Source of the DNA: Clostridium jeddahitimonense
GTDB taxonomy: Bacteria; Bacillota; Clostridia; Clostridiales; Clostridiaceae
Assembly (NCBI GenBank): GCA_000753455.2
Contig: LM994670.1
Coordinates: 1,838,162-1,902,161, forward strand
Length of the DNA: 64,000 nucleotides
Direction of reading: 5' to 3'
In this document: in pieces, positions 8,085-16,434 of the stretch
How positions within the stretch are numbered: the stretch's first letter is position 1
How the letters are laid out: every line of letters begins with the position of its first letter
Notes under the pieces: model-generated
Seen by the model: only the letters and a program-made list of their open reading frames with translations
What the model was told of the DNA's origin: nothing
The model's database searches: none
Program-made: the position numbers and the translations under genes

Positions 8085-9515
8085 ATGAAGTTAACTAAAG
8101 GTCAAAATAGATTTATAAATAATAAGTCTATGGGGATAACATTTTTAAAAGGTAAAAATAATAGCGGTAAAACTACTGCTTCTATATATAGGACTATAAA
8201 TCTTGAGAATAATTATTGTTTATATAATGAAGATAAAATATTATATGTAGCTTTAAATAATGATAATGCTAATGAAATTAAAACTAGATACAATGACTTG
8301 AAAGAAAAAAATTATTTCTACTCTCTTTTTTCTTCTATAGATGATAAAGTTACAATTCTTTCATTACCAGAGCTTATACTAGAATATTGTAATAAATACA
8401 AAGTACATAATAATATAAATCTTGAATATAAATCTAAAGATTCTTTGATTTGTATAATGAAAGATGAGGGCTTTACTGAAGCTATTAATCAGTGTAAAAA
8501 GAAATCTAAGTTAATTAACAAATTATCTTTAGAAAATTTGTTGGATGAAATTCTTTGGATTAAATCTTCTAATTTTACATTAGACCAATATATGAATAGC
8601 AATAGAACAGGTGTTGTAAAGAGAGCAAGAAAAAACTCTATATCAAGAAGATTACTATATAACTTAATGGAAATGTACAATGAAAAAATGCTTCAAAATC
8701 AATTTATGGACAAGTACGATCGTATTAAATTTGCAAAAGAGTTTAGCAAAAATATTAATTGTAAGTATAAACATATAATAGTAGATGGTGGAGAGAAGAT
8801 TAGTAAAGGTGAGATTAGCTTCATTACTTCTTTATACAATATATCTAATACATCTTCTTTGACTTTTATAATAAATACCGAAGAGGATATGGGAATTGAT
8901 TCGTGGTTTGTTAAAGGAAAGAAGACAACTTTTTTAGAAGATGAATTTAAAAATAAAACGTATGTTTTAAAAAACTTTGCTATTAATAATGAAGTAAAAA
9001 AGGTAGATTATATGGATAAATTTAAATATATTAATTTAAAGCATAGAAGTGAATTTGATTTTAATATAGATAGTTTAAGTGGATCTAAGGAAATATATTT
9101 ACAAGATAATATAGTATTTAAAGAAGACGAATTAAAAGAGATACCGGTATTCAATCAGATTGCAGCTGGTAATCCAATTGAAATAAATGATGAAATAAGA
9201 GAAAGTTTTTATCTTCCATCAGGGTGGCTAGAAAGAGGTAAAGATACCTTTATACTTGAAGTAAAGGGAGATAGTATGATTGATAAAAATATTTTTAATG
9301 GAGATTTAGTTGTTATAAAGAAGCAGCATACAGCTTACAATAACGATATTGTAGCAGCATCATTAGATGGTGAAGCAACATTGAAAATATTGAATACAAA
9401 TGATAAGTATCCTAAGCTTATGCCTGCAAACAGCAGATATAGTGAAATAAATTTATCTAATAAAGAGGTAAGTATTTTAGGGGTAGCAATAGGAATAATA
9501 AAACAACATTATTAA
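8085..9515 (+). CDS. Degenerate SF1 helicase-like ATPase fused to LexA-like S24 self-cleaving domain
   Basis: A 476-residue two-module protein. N-terminal part looks like UvrD/HelD superfamily 1: Q-motif-like LTKGQNRFI (residues 3-11), Walker A GKNNSGKT (23-30), but motif II is IIVDGGEK, not DEAQ/DEFQ, so ATP hydrolysis may be lost. C-terminal part (about 350-476) is an S24/LexA domain: cleavage-site-like QIAAGNP with Ala361-Gly362, GDSM with Ser397, and EATLK with Lys434. Ser-Lys spacing is 37, as in LexA. There is no LexA-type DNA-binding winged helix. Start ATG 8085 follows AGGTGG; an upstream in-frame TTG (8064) lacks a site. Function unknown; RecA-triggered or other autoproteolysis is inferred. 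Confidence 0.8.
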   Translation: MKLTKGQNRFINNKSMGITFLKGKNNSGKTTASIYRTINLENNYCLYNEDKILYVALNNDNANEIKTRYNDLKEKNYFYSLFSSIDDKVTILSLPELILEYCNKYKVHNNINLEYKSKDSLICIMKDEGFTEAINQCKKKSKLINKLSLENLLDEILWIKSSNFTLDQYMNSNRTGVVKRARKNSISRRLLYNLMEMYNEKMLQNQFMDKYDRIKFAKEFSKNINCKYKHIIVDGGEKISKGEISFITSLYNISNTSSLTFIINTEEDMGIDSWFVKGKKTTFLEDEFKNKTYVLKNFAINNEVKKVDYMDKFKYINLKHRSEFDFNIDSLSGSKEIYLQDNIVFKEDELKEIPVFNQIAAGNPIEINDEIRESFYLPSGWLERGKDTFILEVKGDSMIDKNIFNGDLVVIKKQHTAYNNDIVAASLDGEATLKILNTNDKYPKLMPANSRYSEINLSNKEVSILGVAIGIIKQHY

Positions 9516-9530
9516 AAGGGGGCGTTTAAT

Positions 9531-10724
9531 ATGGTGTCAAAGAGTATGGAATTATTAATGCAAAACAACTCTGTTATTAGAGAGATGTTTGATGAAGGTA
9601 AGAGGTTAGAGAAAATATATGGTGAGGAAAATGTTTTTGATTTTAGTATTGGAAATCCTAGTGTAATTCCTCCAAATGAGATTAAAGAAAATATAATGAG
9701 AATATTAAATGATGAAAGTCCATTAGATATCCATGGATATATGAATAATTCGGGATATTTTTCTGTTAGAGATAATATAGCTAAACATTTAACTAAAACA
9801 AAAGGAGTTTCTTTAGAGGATAAAAATATTATTATGACTTGTGGAGCCGCAGGTGGACTTAATATTATTATGAAAACATTAATTAATCCGGAAGATGAAG
9901 TTATAATATTAGCGCCGTATTTTGGTGAATATATAAATTATATTAATAATTATAGTGGTAAAACTATGATGGTTTCTTGTAAAGAAGATACTTTTGAACC
10001 AAAGTTAGATGAGTTAAAGGAAAAAATATCAGATAGAACTAAAGCTATAATAATTAACTCTCCAAACAATCCTTCAGGAATAATTTATTCTGAAGAAACT
10101 ATAAAAGCTATAAGCAATATTTTAACAGAAACTTCAAAAAAATTTGGGACTACTATATATTTAATATCCGATGAGCCATATAGAGAGATTGTATATGATG
10201 GCGAATGTGTGCCGTATATTCTTAAATACTATAAGAACTCTTTAATAGTATATTCATACAGTAAGTCTTTATCATTACCAGGTGAAAGAATTGGATATAT
10301 AGTTGTGAATCCAGAATTGGATTATTTATCAGAAATATTATCAGCGTTAAATATTGCTAATAGAGTATTGGGATTTGTTAACGCACCATCACTTTTTCAA
10401 AAGGTTGTATCTATGTCATTAGACTTAGAAGTTGATGTTGATATTTATAAGAAAAATAGAGATTTACTATATAATCATCTTACTAATTTGGGATTTGAAT
10501 GCTTAAAACCACAAGGGGCTTTTTATTTATTCCCAAAGTCTCCTATTAAAGATGATAAGAAGTTTTGTAATGAATTAAAAAAGTTTAACATATTAGCTGT
10601 TCCTGGATCTGTTTTTGGATGTGAGGGTTATTTTAGACTTTCTTATTGCGTTAATTATGAAAAGATTAAAAAGTCTTTAAAAGCCTTTGAAAAGGTAGCT
10701 GAGTTATTTAATGATTATTTATAA
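9531..10724 (+). CDS. PLP-dependent class I aminotransferase
   Basis: Fold-type I aminotransferase, 397 residues. The PLP-phosphate site is CGAAGGL (104-110), SPNNPSG at 177-183 and SDEPYR at 213-218 match the aspartate/aromatic aminotransferase family, and Lys245 in SYSKSLSLPGERIG is the Schiff-base lysine. The C-terminal FRLSYC segment carries the substrate-carboxylate Arg. It begins at ATG 9531 after AAAAGGGGG, 15 nt after the fusion gene, so it is probably cotranscribed with it. The amino-acid substrate cannot be assigned by eye. A PLP-salvage kinase follows 45 nt later. Confidence 0.9.
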   Translation: MVSKSMELLMQNNSVIREMFDEGKRLEKIYGEENVFDFSIGNPSVIPPNEIKENIMRILNDESPLDIHGYMNNSGYFSVRDNIAKHLTKTKGVSLEDKNIIMTCGAAGGLNIIMKTLINPEDEVIILAPYFGEYINYINNYSGKTMMVSCKEDTFEPKLDELKEKISDRTKAIIINSPNNPSGIIYSEETIKAISNILTETSKKFGTTIYLISDEPYREIVYDGECVPYILKYYKNSLIVYSYSKSLSLPGERIGYIVVNPELDYLSEILSALNIANRVLGFVNAPSLFQKVVSMSLDLEVDVDIYKKNRDLLYNHLTNLGFECLKPQGAFYLFPKSPIKDDKKFCNELKKFNILAVPGSVFGCEGYFRLSYCVNYEKIKKSLKAFEKVAELFNDYL

Positions 10725-10769
10725 TATAAGGTTTTTGTGTAGTACAGAAGAACTATAGGTGGTGTAATA

Positions 10770-11594
10770 GTGTCAAAGTTAGTCAAAAAGGTTGCAGCAG
10801 TTCATGATTTAGCTGGAATAGGTAGGTGTTCCTTAACTGCAGCTATACCTATATTATCTGTGTTAGGTTTACAAGCATGTCCTCTTCCAACAGCGATTTT
10901 ATCTTGTCAGACAGATTATCCAAAGTTTCATTTTTTTGATTTTACTGGTGAAATGAAGCCGTATATTAATACTTGGAATAGTATGGATTTGAAATTTGAT
11001 GGTATATATAGTGGCTTTTTAGGTTCTGAGGATCAAATTAATATAGTAATAGATTTGATAGAAAAACATAAAGAAGCTTTAATCGTCGTAGATCCAGTAA
11101 TGGGTGATAATGGAGAAAAGTATAAAACTTATACAGAGGAGATGTGTAACAGAATAAAAGAATTAGTTAGGCATGCTGATGTAGTAACACCGAATTTAAC
11201 TGAATGTTGTATTTTAACTGATAGGGCCTATAATGATGTTACAAATGAAGATAATCTACTAGGAATAGCTAAGGAGATTAGCGAGCTAGGTCCTGAAAAA
11301 GTTGTAATAACTGGTGTTGTTAAAGATGATAAAGTAATAACTTTTGCTTATGATAGAAAAAACAACGAGAGTTTTTTTGTATCTAGTAGCTATAATAAAA
11401 AATCATATAGTGGAACGGGTGATATTTTTACATCTATTATTTGTGGAATGTTAGTAAATGGTTTTGATTTTAAAAAATCAGTAGAAAAAGCTTGTGATTT
11501 TATAAAAAAAGCTGTAGATATTACAACTTTAGAAAATTCAGATGAGAAAAATGGAATTTTATTTGAACCATTATTAAAAGAATTATTTATGTGA
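10770..11594 (+). CDS. Pyridoxal/pyridoxamine kinase (PdxY/PdxK family)
   Basis: Ribokinase-fold kinase that phosphorylates B6 vitamers in PLP salvage. Visible family marks are HDLAGIGRCSL near the N-terminus, the VVDPVMGDNG strand-loop (about residues 107-116), TPNLTE (about 138-143) and the catalytic anion hole SGTGDIF (about 213-219) with Asp of GTGD as base. 274 residues, normal length. GTG start at 10770 after AGGTGG. Its place directly after a PLP-dependent aminotransferase suggests cofactor supply, although PLP enzymes are common. ThiD (HMP kinase) is a related alternative, made less likely by the N-terminal HDLAG signature. Confidence 0.85.
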   Translation: MSKLVKKVAAVHDLAGIGRCSLTAAIPILSVLGLQACPLPTAILSCQTDYPKFHFFDFTGEMKPYINTWNSMDLKFDGIYSGFLGSEDQINIVIDLIEKHKEALIVVDPVMGDNGEKYKTYTEEMCNRIKELVRHADVVTPNLTECCILTDRAYNDVTNEDNLLGIAKEISELGPEKVVITGVVKDDKVITFAYDRKNNESFFVSSSYNKKSYSGTGDIFTSIICGMLVNGFDFKKSVEKACDFIKKAVDITTLENSDEKNGILFEPLLKELFM

Positions 11595-11675
11595 TATGTT
11601 AATTAATTTTAATTTGAATAAAATGATTAAAATTGGGTAAATTTTAAATAGGGTAATAAATGTAATATATACCCC

Positions 11676-11704
11676 TTGAATTTTAGAGTGAAGTATGTTA
11701 ACAT
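11676..11704 (+). promoter_or_regulatory. Probable promoter of the rimP-nusA-infB operon
   Basis: TTGAAT (11676-11681), 17-bp spacer, TAACAT (11699-11704). Moderate match; it would give a leader of about 145 nt containing two terminator-like hairpins. Confidence 0.4.
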
Positions 11705-11738
11705 TTAAAAAGAAGTAATTTACTAATAGCTTAAAAAC

Positions 11739-11765
11739 AAAGTGGGGTATAAATTCCCGCTTTTT
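11739..11765 (+). terminator. First leader hairpin before rimP
   Basis: AAAGTGGGG (11739-11747) pairs with TCCCGCTTT (11755-11763) using two G-U pairs, followed by TTC. It could end transcription from the pyridoxal kinase gene or act as a leader attenuator. Confidence 0.6.
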
Positions 11766-11772
11766 CTATTTG

Positions 11773-11802
11773 AACGCAACTACTTTACCTAGTTGCGTTT
11801 TT
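11773..11802 (+). terminator. Second leader terminator before rimP
   Basis: Perfect stem AACGCAACTA / TAGTTGCGTT with loop CTTTACC and T-tail. It stands 53 nt before rimP and downstream of the likely promoter. Confidence 0.8.
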
Positions 11803-11854
11803 ACGTACATTTTTAAATTACTTAAAAAACTGAATATTGTAAAGGAGGGTTAAT

Positions 11855-12319
11855 ATGAAAGTTGAGTCTTTAATTAAAGAGATTTACGGAATTGTTGAGC
11901 CTATGGCTAATGAACTTAACTTAGAAATATATCACATTGAATATGTTAAGGAAAATGGAGAGTATTATTTAAGAATATATATAGATAAGGATGGGGGAAT
12001 ATTCCTATCTGACTGTGAAGCTCTTTCAAGAAGAGTTAGTGATGTACTAGATGAAGTAGATCCAATAAAAGAAGCTTATTTCTTAGAAGTTTCTTCACCA
12101 GGATTAAACAGAAGATTATTTACTAATGATCACTATGTAAAATTTGTTGGCAGAGAAGTTTTAGTAAGATTAACTAAAGCATTAGATGGAAATAAGAACT
12201 TTAAAGGAATTTTAAAGGAAGTTAATGAAGATAATATAATTGTTGAATTAGAAGGCGAAAAATTACAAACTATTCCTAAAGATAAGATAAAATCTACAAA
12301 CTTAGAAGGGGAAATATAG
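11855..12319 (+). CDS. rimP: Ribosome maturation factor RimP
   Basis: Cytoplasmic factor for 30S subunit maturation. 154 residues, with the RimP opening (VESLIKEIYGIVEPMANELNLEI), the N-terminal core EYVKENGEYYLRIYIDKDGGI, the CEALSRRVSDVLDE helix, and the linker SSPGLNRRLF before a C-terminal SH3-like domain. AAAGGAGGG precedes ATG 11855. First gene of the classical rimP-nusA-rnpM-ylxQ-infB-rbfA operon, which makes identification secure. Confidence 0.97.
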   Translation: MKVESLIKEIYGIVEPMANELNLEIYHIEYVKENGEYYLRIYIDKDGGIFLSDCEALSRRVSDVLDEVDPIKEAYFLEVSSPGLNRRLFTNDHYVKFVGREVLVRLTKALDGNKNFKGILKEVNEDNIIVELEGEKLQTIPKDKIKSTNLEGEI

Positions 12320-12336
12320 CAAGGAGGGTAATCAAA

Positions 12337-13395
12337 ATGAATGAGGAGTTTATAGGAGCTCTTAGAGAAATTGTTAAGGAAAAAGGTATTAGTGAGGATT
12401 TATTATTTGAAACTATAGAGGATGCATTAGAGGCTGCATACAAAAAGAATTATGCTGGACCTAATTCTGCAGCTGCAAATGTAAAAGTTACAATAAATAG
12501 AGACAACGGAGAGATTCACGTTTATTCTCAAAAAATAGTTGTTGAAGAAATTTTTGATAATGTAACGGAAATAGGTTTAGAGGAAGCAAAGGAAATAAAT
12601 CCTAAGTATGATTTAAACGATGTAGTTGATTTTGAGGTTACACCTAAAAACTTTGGTAGAGTTGCAGCACAACTTGCTAAAGGAGTTGTGACTCAAAGAA
12701 TTAGAGAAGCTGAGAGAAGCATTATATATAATGAATACAAAGAAAAAGAATATGATATCATTACTGGTACTATATTAAGAAAAGATAAAGGTAACGTATT
12801 TGTTAATATAGGTAAGCTTGAAACAGCAATAGGGCCAAATGAACAAATGCCTGGAGAAGTCTATAAATTCCCAGAAAAGGTTAAACTTTATGTTGTAGAA
12901 GTTAAAAATACACCAAAAGGAGCACAAGTTGTTGTGTCAAGAACACATCCTGGTCTAGTTAAAAGATTATTTGAACTAGAAGTTCCAGAAATACATGAAG
13001 GTGTTGTAGAGATTAAGAGTATATCAAGAGAAGCAGGTTCAAGAAGCAAGGTTGCTGTGGTTTCTCATGATGAAAATGTTGATCCGATGGGAGCTTGCGT
13101 TGGACCTAAAGGGGCACGTGTACAAAATATAGTAAATGAACTTAAAGGTGAAAAATTAGATATAATAAAATGGAGTAAAGCTCCAGAAGAGTTTATAGCT
13201 AGTGCTTTAAGTCCTGCAAAAGTATTAAGTGTAGATGTTGATGAAGAAAATAAATCAGCTAAGGTTGTTGTTGACGATAACCAACTTTCATTAGCTATAG
13301 GTAAAGAAGGGCAAAATGTTAGATTAGCTGCAAAATTAACTGGATGGAAGATAGATATAAAGAGCAAATCTCAAGCTGAAGCAGCTACTGAATAG
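12337..13395 (+). CDS. nusA: Transcription termination/antitermination factor NusA
   Basis: RNA-polymerase-bound factor controlling pausing, termination and antitermination. 352 residues, the short Gram-positive form: N-terminal polymerase-binding domain (about 1-125), S1 domain (about 135-200, GTILRKDKGNVFVNIGKLE), then two KH domains, including VDPMGACVGPKGARVQ (KH1) and SLAIGKEGQNVRLAAKLTGW (KH2). The E. coli-type acidic repeats are absent, as usual in Firmicutes. Start after AGGAGGG, 17 nt behind rimP. NusA could act on the hairpins in the operon leader; this is an inference. Confidence 0.97.
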   Translation: MNEEFIGALREIVKEKGISEDLLFETIEDALEAAYKKNYAGPNSAAANVKVTINRDNGEIHVYSQKIVVEEIFDNVTEIGLEEAKEINPKYDLNDVVDFEVTPKNFGRVAAQLAKGVVTQRIREAERSIIYNEYKEKEYDIITGTILRKDKGNVFVNIGKLETAIGPNEQMPGEVYKFPEKVKLYVVEVKNTPKGAQVVVSRTHPGLVKRLFELEVPEIHEGVVEIKSISREAGSRSKVAVVSHDENVDPMGACVGPKGARVQNIVNELKGEKLDIIKWSKAPEEFIASALSPAKVLSVDVDEENKSAKVVVDDNQLSLAIGKEGQNVRLAAKLTGWKIDIKSKSQAEAATE

Positions 13396-13408
13396 AGGTG
13401 ATTTTTTT

Positions 13409-13675
13409 ATGAAAGTAAAAAAGATACCATTAAGAATGTGTACTGGATGCATGGAGATGAAACCTAAAAAAGAACTTATAAGAGTTGTTAAGAGCCCGGA
13501 AGGGGAAGTTTCAGTAGATTTAACTGGCAAAAAATCCGGTAGAGGAGCATATGTTTGTAAAAATGCTGAATGTCTTGAAAAGGCTTTTAAAGCAAAAAGA
13601 TTAAGTAGAAATCTAGATGTTGTTATAGATGAAGAAATATACAACAGACTAAGGAATGAGATAGAAAATGAATAA
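13409..13675 (+). CDS. rnpM: YlxR/RnpM family RNA-binding protein
   Basis: Small basic protein of 88 residues with the family signature near the N-terminus, RMCTGCMEMKPKKELIRVV, and SGRGAYVCKNAECLEKA. YlxR proteins bind RNA and the B. subtilis member has been described as a modulator of RNase P (RnpM); that function is carried over by homology. The position between nusA and the L7Ae-like gene is diagnostic. The end overlaps the next gene by 8 nt. Confidence 0.93.
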   Translation: MKVKKIPLRMCTGCMEMKPKKELIRVVKSPEGEVSVDLTGKKSGRGAYVCKNAECLEKAFKAKRLSRNLDVVIDEEIYNRLRNEIENE

Positions 13676-13982
13676 ATTTTTTAATTTTCTAGGTTTAGTA
13701 AAAAGATCAGGAAATTTAATTGAAGGTTATAGTAAATGTGATGAACAAAGAAATAGAATCAGTCTATATCTTGTAATTCTTTCTAATGATGCATCAGATA
13801 GTACAAGAAGAAAGTTTAGAAATCATTGCGCTGAAAAAGAAATACCTTTAATAGAGGACTTTTCAAAAGAAGAGCTTGGAATTGCTATTGGAAGAGCTGA
13901 AATAAAAATTTTAGCATTAAAAGATAAAAATATGGCAGAAAAACTATTGTCATTATACAAAACAGAAAAAGTAACAAATTAA
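13668..13982 (+). CDS. ylxQ: L7Ae-family RNA-binding protein YlxQ
   Basis: 104-residue L7Ae/L30e-fold protein expected to bind kink-turn RNA. Features are the opening KFFNFLGLVKRSGNLIEGY, the LVILSNDASDSTRRKF strand-helix and IAIGRAEIKILALKDKN. It sits in its usual place between rnpM and infB and overlaps rnpM by 8 nt, suggesting coupled translation. Exact RNA target unknown. Confidence 0.92.
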   Translation: MNKFFNFLGLVKRSGNLIEGYSKCDEQRNRISLYLVILSNDASDSTRRKFRNHCAEKEIPLIEDFSKEELGIAIGRAEIKILALKDKNMAEKLLSLYKTEKVTN

Positions 13983-13997
13983 CCGGGGGTGATTTTA

Positions 13998-16070
13998 TTG
14001 TCAAAGATTAGAGTATATGAATTGGCAAAAGAGCTTAATGTTAGCTCGAAAGATTTAATAAATTTATTAATGGATGAATTTAGCATAGAAGTGAAAAACC
14101 ACATGAGTGTAATAGAAGATGAGGATGCAGAACTTATAAAAGAATTATTAGGTGGATCTTCAGATAGTAGCTCAGAAGATGGAGAAAAGAAAACCATAGT
14201 TGATGAATATGAAGATGAATTAGCTGAAGAGTTAAATAAAGGTGTAAGAAAAAAGAAGAAGACTAAGAAACAATTAGAGCAGGAAGAAATTGAAAGAAAT
14301 GCTGAAGCTGCATCAGGAGTTATTGAAATAGGTGAAACTATTACAGTTAAAGAATTATCTGAAAAGCTTGGAAAACCTAGCAATGATGTAATTAGAACTT
14401 TAATATTCACAGGGGTTATGGCTGCATTAAATCAAGAAATAGATTTTAATACTGCTGAAAAAGTATGTGAGAAATATGAAGTTTTAGTTGCAAGAAAAGA
14501 AGAAAATAACGAATTAGAAGAGTTTGAAGAAGAAGTTGAAGCTTCAGAAGAAAACTTAGAAAAGAGACCTCCAATAGTTACAGTAATGGGGCATGTTGAC
14601 CATGGTAAGACATCACTTTTAGATGCTATAAGACATGCAAAAGTTACTGTAGGTGAAGCAGGTGGAATAACTCAACATATTGGTGCTTACACTGTAACTT
14701 TAAATGGAGAAAAGATAACATTCTTAGATACTCCTGGACATGAAGCCTTCACTGCCATGAGAGCAAGGGGCGCACAAGTTACTGATATAGTTATATTAGT
14801 TGTAGCTGCTGACGATGGAATAATGCCTCAAACTAAAGAAGCAATTAACCACTGTAAAGCTGCTGGAGTTCCAATGATAGTTGCTATAAATAAAATAGAT
14901 AGACCAGGTGCTAACATAGATAGAGTTAAACAAGAGTTAACTGAACATGGTCTAGTTGCAGAAGACTGGGGAGGAGATACAATTTGTGTTCCTGTTTCAG
15001 CTAAAACTGGTGAAAATCTAGAAAGTCTTTTAGAAATGGTTATCTTAACTTCTGAAATGCAAGAATTACAAGCTGATCCTAATAGAAAAGGTAAAGGAAC
15101 TGTAATTGAAGCTAAGTTAGATAAAGGAAGAGGAGCAGTTGCATCTTTACTTATCCAAAATGGTACTTTAAATGTAGGAGATTCAATATTAGTTGGATCA
15201 ACTTATGGTAGAATCAGAGCTATGTTTGATGATAAAGGAAAGAAGATTAAATCTGCTGGACCATCAATTCCAGTTGAAGTATTAGGTTTATCTGAAGTTC
15301 CAGCTGCAGGTGATAGATTTGTAGTTGTTAAAGACGAAAAGACTGCAAGAAATATGGCTGAATCTAGAAAAGAAAAAATTAGAACTGAAAGCCATCAATC
15401 ATCAAATAGAGTTTCATTAGAAGACTTATATAGCCAAATCCAAGAAGGTAAAGTAAAAGAATTATCAATAGTTGTTAAGGCTGATGTTCAAGGTTCAGTT
15501 GAAGCTATTAAACAATCTTTAGAAAAACTTTCTACCGATGATATTAAGGTTAGAGTTATCCATGGTGCTGTAGGTGCTATAACTGAAACTGATGTAACTT
15601 TAGGAGCAGCTTCAAATGCCATCGTTATAGGATTTAACGTAAGACCTGATAACAATGCCGTAGCTCAAGCTGAAAAAGATAGTGTTGAAATTAAAACTTA
15701 TAGAATAATCTATGATGCTATAGAAGATGTTAAATCAGCTATGATTGGTATGCTTGATCCAGAATACAAAGAAGTTGTTAATGGTAAAGCAGAAGTAAGA
15801 ATGACATATAAAATTTCAAATGTAGGAACTATAGCTGGATGCTATGTAATAGATGGTAAGATAGTAAGAAGTTCTGAAATAAGAGTTATTAGAGATGGAA
15901 TAGTTATATTTGAATCAAAGCTTGCTTCTTTAAAGAGATTTAAAGATGACGCTAAAGAAGTTGCTAGAGGATATGAGTGTGGATTAAGCGTTGAAAAGTT
16001 CAATGACCTTAAAGAAGGAGACATAATCGAGTCATATTCAATGGAAGCTATTAAAAGAAAAGAGCTTTAA
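13998..16070 (+). CDS. infB: Translation initiation factor IF-2
   Basis: GTPase that brings fMet-tRNA to the 30S subunit. 690 residues: short N-terminal IF2N segments ([15 protein letters not shown] at the start, a second near residue 115), acidic/lysine-rich linker, then the G domain with GHVDHGKTS (G1), DTPGHEAF (G3) and NKID (G4), followed by domains II-IV. The TTG start at 13998 is chosen because GGGGGTGA lies just upstream; the in-frame GTG at 13989 is inside that Shine-Dalgarno. Compact compared with E. coli IF2, normal for Firmicutes. Confidence 0.97.
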   Translation: MSKIRVYELAKELNVSSKDLINLLMDEFSIEVKNHMSVIEDEDAELIKELLGGSSDSSSEDGEKKTIVDEYEDELAEELNKGVRKKKKTKKQLEQEEIERNAEAASGVIEIGETITVKELSEKLGKPSNDVIRTLIFTGVMAALNQEIDFNTAEKVCEKYEVLVARKEENNELEEFEEEVEASEENLEKRPPIVTVMGHVDHGKTSLLDAIRHAKVTVGEAGGITQHIGAYTVTLNGEKITFLDTPGHEAFTAMRARGAQVTDIVILVVAADDGIMPQTKEAINHCKAAGVPMIVAINKIDRPGANIDRVKQELTEHGLVAEDWGGDTICVPVSAKTGENLESLLEMVILTSEMQELQADPNRKGKGTVIEAKLDKGRGAVASLLIQNGTLNVGDSILVGSTYGRIRAMFDDKGKKIKSAGPSIPVEVLGLSEVPAAGDRFVVVKDEKTARNMAESRKEKIRTESHQSSNRVSLEDLYSQIQEGKVKELSIVVKADVQGSVEAIKQSLEKLSTDDIKVRVIHGAVGAITETDVTLGAASNAIVIGFNVRPDNNAVAQAEKDSVEIKTYRIIYDAIEDVKSAMIGMLDPEYKEVVNGKAEVRMTYKISNVGTIAGCYVIDGKIVRSSEIRVIRDGIVIFESKLASLKRFKDDAKEVARGYECGLSVEKFNDLKEGDIIESYSMEAIKRKEL

Positions 16071-16082
16071 GAGGTGAATTAA

Positions 16083-16433
16083 ATGGCTAACTATAGAGGC
16101 GGAAGAATAAACGAAGAAGTAAAAAGAGAGATAAGTAATATAATAAGAAATGAAATAAAAGATCCAAGACTTACTGCAATGGTTTCTGTTACTGATGTAA
16201 AAGTTACTAAGGATTTAAGATATGCAAAAGTTTTTGTAAGTATATTCGGAAAAGATGAAGAAGAAAAAAATAATACGTTTTTAGCCTTAAAGAATGCAAG
16301 TGGATATATTAGAAGAGAAATTGGTCAAAGAATTAATTTAAGATATAATCCACAAATATTATTTGAATTAGATGATTCAATTAATTATGGAATGCATATT
16401 GAAGAGTTAATTGCAAAGGTTAAGGATAAATAA
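16083..16433 (+). CDS. rbfA: 30S ribosome-binding factor RbfA
   Basis: Assembly factor for the 30S subunit acting on 16S rRNA processing. 116 residues; KH-like fold with RINEEVKREISNIIRNEIKDPRL at the N-terminus, SVTDVKVTKDLRYAKVFVS and the RLRYNPQ-like segment (INLRYNPQILFELDDS). It begins after GAGGTG, 12 nt behind infB, and its stop is one nucleotide before the nrnA start. Confidence 0.97.
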   Translation: MANYRGGRINEEVKREISNIIRNEIKDPRLTAMVSVTDVKVTKDLRYAKVFVSIFGKDEEEKNNTFLALKNASGYIRREIGQRINLRYNPQILFELDDSINYGMHIEELIAKVKDK

Positions 16434-16434
16434 A

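Noticed and set aside
8085..9515. Calling the S24 fusion a second LexA repressor
   Set aside because: No winged helix; the N-terminal part is an SF1-like ATP-binding region.
13065..13644. Antisense open frames over nusA and rnpM
   Set aside because: Shadows of real genes; no ribosome binding sites and no protein-like motifs.
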